Positions 14,985 to 24,734 of a stretch of 64,000 nucleotides of DNA are shown here, in pieces. Position 1 is the first letter of the stretch; every line of letters begins with the position of its first letter. A program made the position numbers and the translations under genes. Origin of the DNA: Taishania pollutisoli (GTDB taxonomy: Bacteria; Bacteroidota; Bacteroidia; Flavobacteriales_D; Crocinitomicaceae); NCBI RefSeq assembly GCF_014518315.1, contig NZ_JACVEL010000002.1:1-64000 (forward strand). The letters are read 5' to 3'. Below the pieces are notes generated by a model that was given only the letters and a program-made list of their open reading frames with translations, was not told the origin of the DNA and searched no databases.

Positions 14985-17395
14985 TATCTTCGGAATAATT
15001 TTTTAATGAATTTTTTTGTCTTGCTGGTCGTTTTCAATTCAGCCAGCTTATCCTCGTCGTCCATGTAACCACCATATCCTTCTCCGTAACCATATCCATA
15101 TCCGTAACCATACATGTTTCGTTTCGTGTTGGCGACACCGTTCAAAATGATATTGAGCGATTTGAGTTGTTGCATTTCAAATAACTCCCGGATACGGTAT
15201 GCAAAATTTCGTTTGGAATACTGTGATTTGAATACATAAATCGGTATATCTGCTTCCGTAAGTACCTGTACACCATCCGAAACGAGTCCGATTGGGGGAT
15301 TGTCGATCACAATGATGTCGTAAACCGTTTTGAGTTGCTCAATTAACTGTTTGTAGCGGTCGCTCAAGAGTAATTCTGCCGGGTTAGGAGGAACAGGTCC
15401 CGAAGTGATAATGTCCAGGTTGATGTCCACATCTTTGACAATTGCTTCCTCCAGGCTGATTTTTCCGATGATCAGATTGCTCATTCCGTGTTCATTGTTT
15501 AACCCGAATGCCAGGTGGACTTTGGGTTTTCGCATATCCAGATCGAGCAAAATCGTTTTCTTCCCGGTCATAGCAACAATTGCAGCGAGGTTTAGGGCAA
15601 CAAATGTCTTTCCTTCTCCTGAAATGGAAGAAGAGATTGCAATGGTCTTGTAATCGGGATGGATATAACTCAGATTAATCCGTATTTTCCGAAGTGCTTC
15701 GGCCATCATTGACTTGGGCGCTTTTGTCACGATAATCTGTGAATGTTCCAGCGTTAGTTTGGAAAGTGGAATTCCTCCCAGGATGGTAGCTTTTTCCGGA
15801 AGAATGGCCTGCAAGTCCTCCAACAGATTGATTTCATTAAAACTTACGTACTTGACAAACAACACCCCGATTCCCAGGAATAAACCGAGCAGCGTAAAAC
15901 TGACATAAATCATGTTGGCTTTCGGTTCCACTGGTGTACTGCTTACGGAAGGCTGCGAGAGAATACGGTTGTTGGTGGAGAACCCGGCATCGGAAATGGA
16001 ATACTGTACTTTTTTCTCTGTCAGCAACTGAAAGTATTTTTCATTCAGGTCCTGGATGTTTTTCAAGCGGTTGAACTCCATTCGTTTACCAGGTAAATTG
16101 GAATATTCAGATTCCAGTTCATTGATTTTAGAACGCAGAATTTTCACCCGGGATTTCAAGCGTGTCTCAATGGCATCGGAGCTGCGCAGAATCTGTTTGA
16201 TTTTTTCCTGTATCTTTTTATCTATCCGTTTGACTTCCGAACTTTCGGGGGTTAGCCGAAATAATACATCTTCCTTTTCTTCCAGCAGCAGGTGAAGGGC
16301 TTCAATGTGCCCGGCAATGGCTGATTCATACGATTTCCCTAAAAGCTCCGGTAGAATCCGGTAGATTTCCAGTCGATTTGAATTTTCATTCATACGTTGG
16401 TTAATGAATTGCAACGTACTGAGTTCATCTTCGAGGTTGAACAATTCTTCCTGGAATTTGTTAGCGTCTGTTTGCATCAGGTCTCCTTCTTTTTCAGGAT
16501 CGGAAAGATTCACCTCACGCTGGTAGTCCATCAAACTGTCTTTTGATCGTTTCAGTTCCGTAGAAAGAGAATCCAGTTGCACTTCAATGAACTGAAGAAT
16601 GCTTTCCGAACTTTTTTTCTTTAGTTTGACCGAATAATCAATGAATGTATTGGCAACGGCCAATGTGACGTCGTGACACAGCTTGGAATTATCTCCTTTA
16701 AACGCAATTGAAACTGTTCGTGCCCGTTCATCAATAGGCAAGACATACAGGTTCCGAATGAATCGTTCTGATAAACTTTGTGTGCTGTTGAACGTGAAGT
16801 AGATTTCATTTGATTCGGTCTCTTCTAAAAACGCGCTGATGTTTTCCGACTTCACAACGACATCAAAATGTTGTGAAATAAGGTGTTCTCCTAACTTTCC
16901 TTTTACAGTGTATGCCTTCCCTTCGTGTACATAGTTGAGGTTGACCAGTTGGTTAACATAGGTAATCGTGACAGGTGTCCCCACCAGGGTAGAATCATTC
17001 AGGTGGTAGGGTTGTACATTTACACTACTGAGTTTATACTTCTCCTCCGTGAGTATTTTTCCTTTATAAAATATACTGACGTTCATTGCCAGCGAGTTCA
17101 TTGCCTGTTTGAACAATAATTCCGAACGGAGCAACTCTACTTCTGAAAAGAATACGTCTTTCTTGGAATTAATATTCTCTACATCAATAACATTTTTTGC
17201 ATTGTCTTCATTCTCAATCTGTAAAATCAACTGTGATTCATAGACGGGTTTTGTATACCGCAGGTAAATGATGGCAACAAAAAAGAAGAATGCCATGAAA
17301 ATCGGAACCAACCACCAGAAACGACGGAGAACCGTACGAAATAACAAGGAGTCGTACGATTTGTTAATGATGAAACTATTTTGATTTTCCGCCAT
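14984..17395 (-). CDS. Polysaccharide co-polymerase with fused tyrosine autokinase (Wzc-like)
   Basis: 803 residues. An N-terminal Wzz domain has a membrane helix near residues 28-50, a long periplasmic coiled-coil region (about 260-470) and a second helix near 495-515. A cytosolic BY-kinase follows, with Walker A SSSISGEGKTFVALNLA, Walker A' LLDLDMRKPKVH and Walker B IIVIDNPPIGL. The tail has an alternating Tyr-Gly cluster (YGYGYGYGEGYGGY, about 765-780), probably the autophosphorylation site, then a basic end. Such proteins control chain length and export with a Wza-type channel, which is encoded next door. Confidence 0.93.
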   Translation of the reverse strand: MAENQNSFIINKSYDSLLFRTVLRRFWWLVPIFMAFFFFVAIIYLRYTKPVYESQLILQIENEDNAKNVIDVENINSKKDVFFSEVELLRSELLFKQAMNSLAMNVSIFYKGKILTEEKYKLSSVNVQPYHLNDSTLVGTPVTITYVNQLVNLNYVHEGKAYTVKGKLGEHLISQHFDVVVKSENISAFLEETESNEIYFTFNSTQSLSERFIRNLYVLPIDERARTVSIAFKGDNSKLCHDVTLAVANTFIDYSVKLKKKSSESILQFIEVQLDSLSTELKRSKDSLMDYQREVNLSDPEKEGDLMQTDANKFQEELFNLEDELSTLQFINQRMNENSNRLEIYRILPELLGKSYESAIAGHIEALHLLLEEKEDVLFRLTPESSEVKRIDKKIQEKIKQILRSSDAIETRLKSRVKILRSKINELESEYSNLPGKRMEFNRLKNIQDLNEKYFQLLTEKKVQYSISDAGFSTNNRILSQPSVSSTPVEPKANMIYVSFTLLGLFLGIGVLFVKYVSFNEINLLEDLQAILPEKATILGGIPLSKLTLEHSQIIVTKAPKSMMAEALRKIRINLSYIHPDYKTIAISSSISGEGKTFVALNLAAIVAMTGKKTILLDLDMRKPKVHLAFGLNNEHGMSNLIIGKISLEEAIVKDVDINLDIITSGPVPPNPAELLLSDRYKQLIEQLKTVYDIIVIDNPPIGLVSDGVQVLTEADIPIYVFKSQYSKRNFAYRIRELFEMQQLKSLNIILNGVANTKRNMYGYGYGYGYGEGYGGYMDDEDKLAELKTTSKTKKFIKKLFRR

Positions 17396-17399
17396 ATGT

Positions 17400-18179
17400 T
17401 TATTTGAGCAGGTTTACAACTGTTAGTATCACAACGGCACTCGACAGAATGGTAATGATCGGTGCGACTTCTTTGACAACTTCCCGTGCCAGCTGAGGAT
17501 TCGGTTCGACATAAATATAATCATTTGCCTGGACAACCATATCCACGTACTGCAACCCTTCGATGGTCGATAAGTCAAGTACGTATACATTGCGTTTATC
17601 TCCGTTCCTTCGCATGAGTTTTACCCGTTTAGCTTTACCGCGTTCCGTAATACCACCGGCCTGTGCCAGTGCTTCCATGAGCGTTGTATTGTTATTCTCC
17701 AGTAAAATTACCTTGGCATCACTTCCGTTTCCGGGGAAAACAACAACGCGCTGGTTGGTAATCTGAACCTGTACAAACGGATTCTGGTATTCGGAACTAT
17801 ACAACTCTTCCAGTAAATCTTCGCATTGTGAAACCGATAATCCCTGAATTTTGATGCTGCCGATCTTTGGTAGCTCCGCAGTTCCGTCCCGTCGCACCAG
17901 GTATTCGACCTGCATGGTCGTTCCTGTCAAACTTTTTTGAGAAACGTCTGCATTGTTAGTCAGTAAAACCTCTCCTTCGTTGGTGTATAACTGAAATTTA
18001 ATCTTGTCATCGATGGAAATGAGGTAATCCTGAGTAGGTTTCATCGGTATTGAATCGTAATGAACCGTATCGCCTTTTGCTTCCTTAAACATAATGTTGG
18101 AATTGATTCCGCAACCGGAGAGAATGATGCACATCACTGCACAGCAGACGACAACTATTTGATTATTTACGGATGACAT
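17400..18179 (-). CDS. Polysaccharide export outer-membrane lipoprotein (Wza-like)
   Basis: 259 residues with lipobox IILSGC, a Poly_export domain (YLISIDDKIKFQLYTN, then GTAELPKIGSIKIQGLSVSQ), a SLBB domain (VVVFPGNGSDAKVILLENN, MEALAQAGG) and a hydrophobic C-terminal segment (ITILSSAVVILTVVNLL) that may be a membrane helix. It should form the envelope channel for the polymer. It is 4 bases from the Wzc-like gene and overlaps the upstream glycosyltransferase by 17 bases, showing a tight operon. Shorter than E. coli Wza, as usual in Bacteroidota. Confidence 0.92.
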   Translation of the reverse strand: MSSVNNQIVVVCCAVMCIILSGCGINSNIMFKEAKGDTVHYDSIPMKPTQDYLISIDDKIKFQLYTNEGEVLLTNNADVSQKSLTGTTMQVEYLVRRDGTAELPKIGSIKIQGLSVSQCEDLLEELYSSEYQNPFVQVQITNQRVVVFPGNGSDAKVILLENNNTTLMEALAQAGGITERGKAKRVKLMRRNGDKRNVYVLDLSTIEGLQYVDMVVQANDYIYVEPNPQLAREVVKEVAPIITILSSAVVILTVVNLLK

Positions 18180-19350
18180 TTTTTTCGTTCAATAATTTAA
18201 AGTACAACTGTTTAACATCATTAGCTAAGCGGGTATAATGAAACTGTTCTTTCACGTACTCCCATCCTGATTGTGACATTGCTGAACGGAGTCCGTCATT
18301 CTCAATCAGTTCCAATAACTTTTCTGTATACTCTGTTTGTGTTCCGGAGGTTACAATAATCCCCGTTTTTTTATCTGCTACAATATCGCGAACTCCTCCT
18401 ACATTGGTAGAAATAACGGGTACGTTTGCAGCTTGTGCTTCAATCAGACTCACAGGTGTCCCCTCGTTCTTAGAACACAGGCAGATGATATCCATTCCGG
18501 GGTTAAAAACCTCAATTTCCCTGATCCAGGAAGTTAGTTGAATGGTTAAATTTTCCGGCCAGTTAAAACCGTCAATGTGCTGCTCGATAGCTCCTCTTTC
18601 CGTGCCGTCCCCAACGATGAATACTTTTACTTTTTTAGTCGTTTGCCGTGAGATTTCTTTCAATACATCAATGAAAAAGAGGTGATTTTTAATGGGGGCA
18701 AGCCGTCCGATAATCCCGATCGCGATCTCATCATCTGCAATGTGAAATTGACGGCGCGTTTTTGTCCTGTTTTCAGTTCTGTTTTCATGGAACTTAGAGA
18801 GGTCAAATCCCAATGGAATGACTACTGTTTGTTGATCAGAACATACCTTGTGTGTGTTGACCAGTTCATCTTTCTGAAGCGAAGAAATGGCAATGATCCG
18901 TGTACTCGATTTGGAAAGTCGCCGCTCAATGGCTTTGTAAACAGTCGTTTTTAACGGGTTGAAATAGCCGTGAAAAACATGACCGTGATACGTATGTACA
19001 ATGACCGGAACTCCTGCCGCTTTTGCTGCTCTTCGTCCTAACGCACCTGCTTTTGCCGCATGTGTATGAACAATATCAGGCTGAAATTCCTCAATGATTC
19101 GTTGGATGCGTTTGTATGCTTTCCGGTCTGATGAAAAACTGGGTTTTCGTTGCATTTCATCCAATAAAACCGGTTGCACACCGTATTGTTCCAGGATGTG
19201 AAGTGAATCAGACTCTCCCTCTTCGGGTAGACCGCCGATCAACAAGGTTTCGAATTCATCTCCCAGGAAACGGGTAAGGAATGTTGCGTTGTACGTCGGA
19301 CCCCCGATATTAAAACGATTGATGATTCTTAATACTTTGATCTTCTTCAC
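18163..19350 (-). CDS. GT4-family glycosyltransferase
   Basis: 395 residues with GT-B fold features: an N-terminal RIINRFNIGGPTYNATFLT acceptor-side loop, HTHAAKAGALGR, and a C-terminal donor domain with GIIGRLAPIKNHLFFIDVL, ICLCSKNEGTPVSLIEAQAA and STNVGGVRDIV, containing the EX7E-type motif. It transfers a nucleotide-activated sugar to a lipid-linked intermediate in exopolysaccharide assembly. First gene of the five-gene minus-strand operon; a TACTTTTG box lies 36-43 bases upstream of its ATG. Sugar specificity cannot be read from sequence. Confidence 0.92.
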   Translation of the reverse strand: MKKIKVLRIINRFNIGGPTYNATFLTRFLGDEFETLLIGGLPEEGESDSLHILEQYGVQPVLLDEMQRKPSFSSDRKAYKRIQRIIEEFQPDIVHTHAAKAGALGRRAAKAAGVPVIVHTYHGHVFHGYFNPLKTTVYKAIERRLSKSSTRIIAISSLQKDELVNTHKVCSDQQTVVIPLGFDLSKFHENRTENRTKTRRQFHIADDEIAIGIIGRLAPIKNHLFFIDVLKEISRQTTKKVKVFIVGDGTERGAIEQHIDGFNWPENLTIQLTSWIREIEVFNPGMDIICLCSKNEGTPVSLIEAQAANVPVISTNVGGVRDIVADKKTGIIVTSGTQTEYTEKLLELIENDGLRSAMSQSGWEYVKEQFHYTRLANDVKQLYFKLLNEKNVIRK

Positions 19351-19385
19351 ACTGAAAAATGGTAAAAAAATTGCTGTTAATCATG

Positions 19386-19393
19386 CAAAAGTA
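19386..19393 (-). promoter_or_regulatory. Candidate -7 box for the exopolysaccharide operon
   Basis: Minus strand TACTTTTG, a full TAnnTTTG match, 36 bases before the glycosyltransferase start. The -33 side has TTG elements at imperfect spacing. The 80-base divergent gap to the carboxypeptidase gene holds nothing else obvious. Confidence 0.5.
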
Positions 19394-19430
19394 GTGCAGA
19401 ATTGTTAATTTCCTTCAATAAATAAATAAA

Positions 19431-20879
19431 ATGAATAGAAAGTCAGTCCGTGTTTTCCTTTTCCTGTTTGTTTTTCATAGCTCTGTGGGAGAAGCTCAAT
19501 CCTTGCAGGAAACTGTTAATAAATTTGCAGCACATCCTGAATTTGAACATGCATCTATCGGTGTTTATGCCATAGATGTCAATACGAAACAGGTGTTGAT
19601 GGACTATGGAGGAGGCCGATTGCTTGCTCCGGCTTCCACGACAAAATTGTTTTCAACAGCCCTTGCCCTGGATGTGCTGGGAGGAGATTACCGGCCTGTA
19701 ACATCTCTGTATTACAACGGAATGATTAAAGATAGCGTACTCACCGGAGATGTGTGGATTATCGGTGGGGGAGATATGTCGTTGGGAAGCAAATATTTTG
19801 CGAAGAATGACCGCGACGGATTTCTCAGGGAATGGGCATCGGAACTGAAGAAAAAGGGAATCGGCAGTATCAATGGAATCATTTATGCAGACGGATCTGG
19901 ATTTGGCTATGAAGGGGTTCCTGATGATTGGTTGTGGGGAGATATCGGTAACTATTACGGAGCACATTTCTCAGGAATCATGTTGTATGATAACTTAGTG
20001 GAATACCACTTTAAAACAAGCACAGCAGGAAAACCGGCAGAATTAGTGTATACCTTTCCGAAGATAGACGCATTACAATTTATAAACAACGTTGTATCCT
20101 CTACAAAATCGGGAGATAATTCGTACATCTTCGGAGCGCCTTATTCATTTGTAAGAGAGGGGAGGGGAACACTCCCGCAAAATATGGCAGACTTTCTGGT
20201 AAAAGGAAGTCTTCCTGACCCGGAATTGCAGTTGGGAATCGAATTTGACCGTGTTTTATCCGAAATGGGAATAATGCATGAAGGACCGTCACTAAGTACC
20301 CGGCTAACCCATCTATCACCTCCCGCGGGAACGTGGCAGAAGGTGATAGAATACAACGGAAAAACACTCCGGGAAATTGTACGTGAGACAAATTATGAAA
20401 GCATCAATGTATTTGCGGAGGGATTAATGCGATTGACTTCCTATGTAAAAACAGGAGACGGTACACATGAAAAATCCAGTGGTTACATGCAGAGTTATTG
20501 GAAAGAAAAACTGAAAACGAATGCCTTATTCCTCAGTGACGGGAGCGGACTTGCCAGAACCAATGCTATTGATGCAAAAACGATGTGTGAGTTGTTGGTG
20601 TATATGGATACATCGACAGGTAAAGCGGATTTTTATAACTCACTGCCGGTAGCAGGTGTTAGTGGAACACTGAAAAATGTAGCGAAAAACCAGGCTGCTC
20701 ACGGGAAAATTCATGCCAAAAGCGGTACGATGAGAAGAACGAAATCCTACGCCGGATATGCTGAAACAACTTCCGGAAAGAAGATAGCTTTTGCTTTTAT
20801 TGTCAATAACTACACCGGATCCAATAAAGATGTAACTACGCAGATGGAGGTACTGATGAATGAATTGGTAAAACAATAA
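19431..20879 (+). CDS. dacB: D-alanyl-D-alanine carboxypeptidase/endopeptidase, PBP4 class (S13)
   Basis: 482 residues with a signal peptide ending SSVGEAQ. Active-site motifs are all present: SxxK in LLAPASTTKLFSTALAL (about residue 68), SxN in YESINVFAEGLM (about 324), and KSG in IHAKSGTMRRTKSYAGY (about 428). A central insertion domain separates the first two, as in PBP4. It acts in the periplasm, trimming or cleaving peptidoglycan cross-links. Transcribed alone, divergent from the exopolysaccharide operon, and ended by a strong hairpin. Confidence 0.93.
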   Translation: MNRKSVRVFLFLFVFHSSVGEAQSLQETVNKFAAHPEFEHASIGVYAIDVNTKQVLMDYGGGRLLAPASTTKLFSTALALDVLGGDYRPVTSLYYNGMIKDSVLTGDVWIIGGGDMSLGSKYFAKNDRDGFLREWASELKKKGIGSINGIIYADGSGFGYEGVPDDWLWGDIGNYYGAHFSGIMLYDNLVEYHFKTSTAGKPAELVYTFPKIDALQFINNVVSSTKSGDNSYIFGAPYSFVREGRGTLPQNMADFLVKGSLPDPELQLGIEFDRVLSEMGIMHEGPSLSTRLTHLSPPAGTWQKVIEYNGKTLREIVRETNYESINVFAEGLMRLTSYVKTGDGTHEKSSGYMQSYWKEKLKTNALFLSDGSGLARTNAIDAKTMCELLVYMDTSTGKADFYNSLPVAGVSGTLKNVAKNQAAHGKIHAKSGTMRRTKSYAGYAETTSGKKIAFAFIVNNYTGSNKDVTTQMEVLMNELVKQ

Positions 20880-20880
20880 A

Positions 20881-20909
20881 AAACCCCGTGATTTCATTTC
20901 ACGGGGTTT
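20881..20909. terminator. Bidirectional terminator between convergent genes
   Basis: AAACCCCGTGA pairs with TCACGGGGTTT (11 bp, loop of 7) with A and T runs on both sides, so it can stop transcription from both the carboxypeptidase gene and the giant repeat protein gene. Confidence 0.9.
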
Positions 20910-20922
20910 AAGTTATATCAGG

Positions 20923-23900
20923 TTAATTTCTTCCTTTCTGGATGACTCCTCCTCCTCCTCCTGTTCGCGGAGCAGTAATTGTGGTGCCAACAGGTACCTT
21001 TGCCGGTTGAGGAGAACTTCGCTTTTCACCTTCTTCCACACATGCCCCCCTTGTTGCCCCTAATCGTTCATACCTTCTCCATTCCGTTGCTGCAATTGTT
21101 TTGGTAACGTAAACTCCGTTCTCCTGCACGCAGATGAGCATTTTATCCGTAGGGACGGTATTGCCGGTTGAATCGGCCTCGGACCCGACGTTGGAAGTCG
21201 GACACGCGCCGAGTGTGGCACCTTTACTTCTGTATGCCTCCCATTGTGATTGTTTAATCGTCAGGGTGTGGCTTTCTTTTCCGTCAGGAACACAAATGAT
21301 AATATCGGCATCTACCACCTCCGGACATGCTCCCAGTGATGCTCCCTGAGCCTGGTAATCCGGCCATTGTGATTCTTTGATTGTCATTGTTGTCAATACC
21401 GAATTTTTGCGCATACAAATGACAATGTCCGGATCATCATTACTGATTCTGCAATCTCCCAGCGTTGCCCCCATTTGCTGATATTGCGGCCACTGTGATT
21501 CTTTGATCGTCATTGTCACTTTTGTTCTTCCCTGAGGAACGCAAACAATGATGTCATTGTCAACCACCTCCGGACAGGCCCCCAATGTTGCTCCCAATTG
21601 TTGGTATTGCGGCCATTGTGACTCTTTAATGGTCATGGAGACACGTTCTTTATTTTTTACAAGACAGATCACAATGTCATTATCGACAGCTTCCGGGCAT
21701 TCACCTTTCGTTGCTCCCAGCTTTTCATATTGCGGCCACTGCGATTCCTTGATGGTCAGTGTCATCCGTTGTCCTTTTTTATTGAGACAGATCACCAGGT
21801 CATTATCTACTATAACAGGACATTCGCCCATGGTTGCTCCCAATCGTTGGTACTGAGGCCATTGTGATTCTTTGATCTTCATGGTTTGCCGGACACCGTT
21901 TACCGTGTGGCAGATAATCAGATCATTGTCAATTACAGGAGCATCTTCCGTTGTGATCTGGCATTTACTTGTCGTTGTTCCAACATGGTTACTCGCGGTA
22001 ATTTCCATTGTATAGGTTTGTGAGTAACCGACCCGCAGTTCCAGTTCAAAACTAAATCCGTTTCCAATTGGCCTGAAGGTTACCCCGTTCTGAACAACAT
22101 TTTGCAATTTCACCTGGATTTGCGAAGCTTGTGTTACCCCAAAAACATTTCCTGTAAACTTAACCAGTCCGGCAGCTATTTTTACACCACAATTATTGGT
22201 AAATACAACCACCGGTTTTTCACCGACAATAACTGTTTCTCCTTTCAGGTTGATGGTAGTGGAAATCATTGCTTCTCCACAGTTGTTACTTGCTGTGAGC
22301 TGAATTAAATTATTTCCTTTTTGCAGTTTAAGTTGTTTCCGCAACACATTCGTATTGTTGAAATATGTAAGGTTCGTTACCACACTACCATTTAAGGTCA
22401 GTACAACGTCATTGGCAGAATTGATTCCCGTAATAACAGCTTCCAGTGTGTAATCTTCTGAATTTACACTTGTCCCTGAATTGGCCGGTTGTTTCCATGT
22501 GGCAATCGGCTTATTACATGGCGCTGTATACGAAATCGTTGAAGAAGAGCTTGCATATCCACATTCATTGCTTGCAGAAAGTTCAATTTGATTGCTTCCG
22601 TTGCCCAACTGAATCGTTGCAGTAAACAACCCGGTCTGCATACTGTAATTAAAACTTGTTACAAGTACATTGTTGACTTTAAACGTAATGTTTTGCGGAT
22701 TGGTCACATTGCGGATGGTTGCCTGAATCGTATAATTGGAAACGTTGGAAGTGACACGTGAACCGGACGGGTTGGTCATTACAACTGTTGGATCAAGACA
22801 CGGTTGCCCGTATTCATAATTAATCGTCTGCTCGTGTGTTCCGCAACTATTGGTAGCGCGGACTACAATTGAATTTTGCCCCAATCCGAGTGTGAGTGCT
22901 TTTTTGTAGATTCCATTCGTATAAGTACCGACTGTTTGTTTTTGGCCGTTTACATATACATCTACCTGGTTGACATTGGAAATGTTCTGAATGGATGCAT
23001 TCAACTCAACCCGGTTGGATGTTCCATAACCATTGGATGGTGATTTGATGGAAACAAAAGGAGTCGGACACAATTTGTCATACTGTACGTAAATTGTTTG
23101 AGAATTACTCCCGCAACTGTTTGAAACGATGATTTGAATGCTGTTGTTTCCGTTTTGCAATGCAACAGTACTGGATAGCATTCCTGTATTGTTCGTATAA
23201 CTGAAATTTGAAGTTTGCTGACCGTTCACATATAATTGAACCAGGCCGTCTCCCAGGTTGGTAATCTGTGCCTGAACAGCAATTGTTGCGTTTGTCGTCG
23301 AAGTATTGGCACTTCGCGGATTTGTAAAATTGACAAGCGGGTTGTCACATGCGGGAACGTAGTTTACATGAATCGTTTCTGTCCGGATTCCGCAATTGTT
23401 CGAAGCGGTTAATACAATTGTGTTTAGCCCCGGCTGTAACTGGAATGTTCCGCGGAATGTTTCACTGTTATTATAGACAAAATTTCCTGTCTGAATACCG
23501 TTGTGGGTAGCGGTAATGCCTTGTAATGTTGTATTCCTGATGATTCCGCTTACCTGGAATGTCGGCTGATTGACTGTGCTGTTTGCTGCTGTTTGCAATA
23601 CGATTACCGGCTCCGGGCAATCAACAGGAGTTGTCGGGTTGGTTGGGTTCGTCGGTGTTGTCGGATTAGTAGGTGTTGTTGGATTAGTAGGTGTTGTCGG
23701 ATTAACAGGTGGACGGGTTGAATGATCCTCGTGATAACGTGCCCGGTTGAAATAAACTTTCAAATACACACTTGTGTAGTGATAAATATCTGTCTTGAAT
23801 TTTCCGTGATTGTTGACCGTTCCGTCAAAAATATCACCTCCTGTAAATGTGGTTTTATGTTCAAATCCCATGGCGAAATTTCGGGTGAAATAGTATCCGA

Positions 23901-24543
23901 GACCTATTCCAAGGTGCCCCATGAGCTGTGCATTCACCCTGTTCTGACTTCCGTCCAGGTCTGATTCGTAGGTTTTATCCATGAAATTGTACAGGGAAGT
24001 TTTGCTGTAGTCATTCAGTAAACTGTAGTCATACATAAATCCCATGTCATCTGTGAGGTTCCCTTTTGCACGGAAAAAAGTTGCACCTACGCCACCGAAA
24101 ATATAGGGATCCAGTCCTGTTCGTTCGGTTAATCTGTTGAGGTGGATTGATAACTCCAGGTTGAGCTCGTGCGCCTTCGTCTGGAAATTGTTGATGGAAT
24201 ATCCGTAGGTATTTTTATAGTCCGTCGGAACCTGACTCAGAGCCAGGTTGGTGTAATCACTGAACCCGGTTGTATCGGTATTCTGTCCTCTCCATGCGCC
24301 ACCGAGGTAACGCAACTTCAGATCATAACTAAAAATATTAGCATAATCCCGGTTAAATGTTCGTCCGAGAACAAGTCCCCATCCGTAATGTGTTTTATTC
24401 TTGATATCCGTATGATGCCATGTGCCACCTACATTGACTCCGAAAAACCAGGGGGAAGTACGTTCATGATCCAGTTTCTGTGAAAAAGAACTGTTGAAAA
24501 TGAGCGCGAGTGTTACGAAGAATAAAGTAATAATTTTAGTCAT
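20923..24543 (-). CDS. Giant repeat-rich outer-membrane protein: barrel, Ig-like repeats and seven Trp/Cys repeats
   Basis: 1206 residues from ATG 24543, chosen because it gives a clean signal peptide (ITLFFVTLALIFNSSFSQ). Residues about 20-280 form an OmpA-type transmembrane barrel (LSIHLNRLTERTGLDPYIFG, YFTRNFAMGFEHK). A Pro-Thr linker (repeated NPTTPT, near 23.63-23.71 kb) leads to about five Ig-like domains, each ending in a SN.CG motif. Then come seven copies of a roughly 37-residue unit, ICxxxxxxxxTMTIKESQWPxYQxLGATxGxCP. The C-terminus is SPQPAKVPVGT then a Gly-rich end. No enzyme motif is seen. A barrel anchor carrying a long surface stalk is the likeliest reading; adhesion is an inference. 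Confidence 0.8.
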   Translation of the reverse strand: MTKIITLFFVTLALIFNSSFSQKLDHERTSPWFFGVNVGGTWHHTDIKNKTHYGWGLVLGRTFNRDYANIFSYDLKLRYLGGAWRGQNTDTTGFSDYTNLALSQVPTDYKNTYGYSINNFQTKAHELNLELSIHLNRLTERTGLDPYIFGGVGATFFRAKGNLTDDMGFMYDYSLLNDYSKTSLYNFMDKTYESDLDGSQNRVNAQLMGHLGIGLGYYFTRNFAMGFEHKTTFTGGDIFDGTVNNHGKFKTDIYHYTSVYLKVYFNRARYHEDHSTRPPVNPTTPTNPTTPTNPTTPTNPTNPTTPVDCPEPVIVLQTAANSTVNQPTFQVSGIIRNTTLQGITATHNGIQTGNFVYNNSETFRGTFQLQPGLNTIVLTASNNCGIRTETIHVNYVPACDNPLVNFTNPRSANTSTTNATIAVQAQITNLGDGLVQLYVNGQQTSNFSYTNNTGMLSSTVALQNGNNSIQIIVSNSCGSNSQTIYVQYDKLCPTPFVSIKSPSNGYGTSNRVELNASIQNISNVNQVDVYVNGQKQTVGTYTNGIYKKALTLGLGQNSIVVRATNSCGTHEQTINYEYGQPCLDPTVVMTNPSGSRVTSNVSNYTIQATIRNVTNPQNITFKVNNVLVTSFNYSMQTGLFTATIQLGNGSNQIELSASNECGYASSSSTISYTAPCNKPIATWKQPANSGTSVNSEDYTLEAVITGINSANDVVLTLNGSVVTNLTYFNNTNVLRKQLKLQKGNNLIQLTASNNCGEAMISTTINLKGETVIVGEKPVVVFTNNCGVKIAAGLVKFTGNVFGVTQASQIQVKLQNVVQNGVTFRPIGNGFSFELELRVGYSQTYTMEITASNHVGTTTSKCQITTEDAPVIDNDLIICHTVNGVRQTMKIKESQWPQYQRLGATMGECPVIVDNDLVICLNKKGQRMTLTIKESQWPQYEKLGATKGECPEAVDNDIVICLVKNKERVSMTIKESQWPQYQQLGATLGACPEVVDNDIIVCVPQGRTKVTMTIKESQWPQYQQMGATLGDCRISNDDPDIVICMRKNSVLTTMTIKESQWPDYQAQGASLGACPEVVDADIIICVPDGKESHTLTIKQSQWEAYRSKGATLGACPTSNVGSEADSTGNTVPTDKMLICVQENGVYVTKTIAATEWRRYERLGATRGACVEEGEKRSSPQPAKVPVGTTITAPRTGGGGGVIQKGRN
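21038..21930 (-). repeat. Seven tandem in-frame repeats of about 120 bp
   Basis: Each unit encodes D-x-D-(I/L)-(V/I)-I-C at its start, TMTIKESQWPQY in the middle and LGATLGxCP at its end. Copies 1-4 are closest; copies 5-7 diverge, with spacer differences before the sixth-to-seventh junction. The units keep two Cys and one Trp each. Confidence 0.9.
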
Positions 24544-24734
24544 AAACGATGCTTTTAATATTGTGAGTAAAAACCCCCAATCCATTTTTTGTGCCAAAAT
24601 TCATAAAAAAAAATGAATTGCAAATCAATCGATTTTAGATTGTTTGTAATTAGATGGTTATGGACGATTTATTTATTCTGCTGTATCTGTTTTATTTCTA
24701 AATTTAGCCTTGTAATACACTAAAAACTAAGTCT

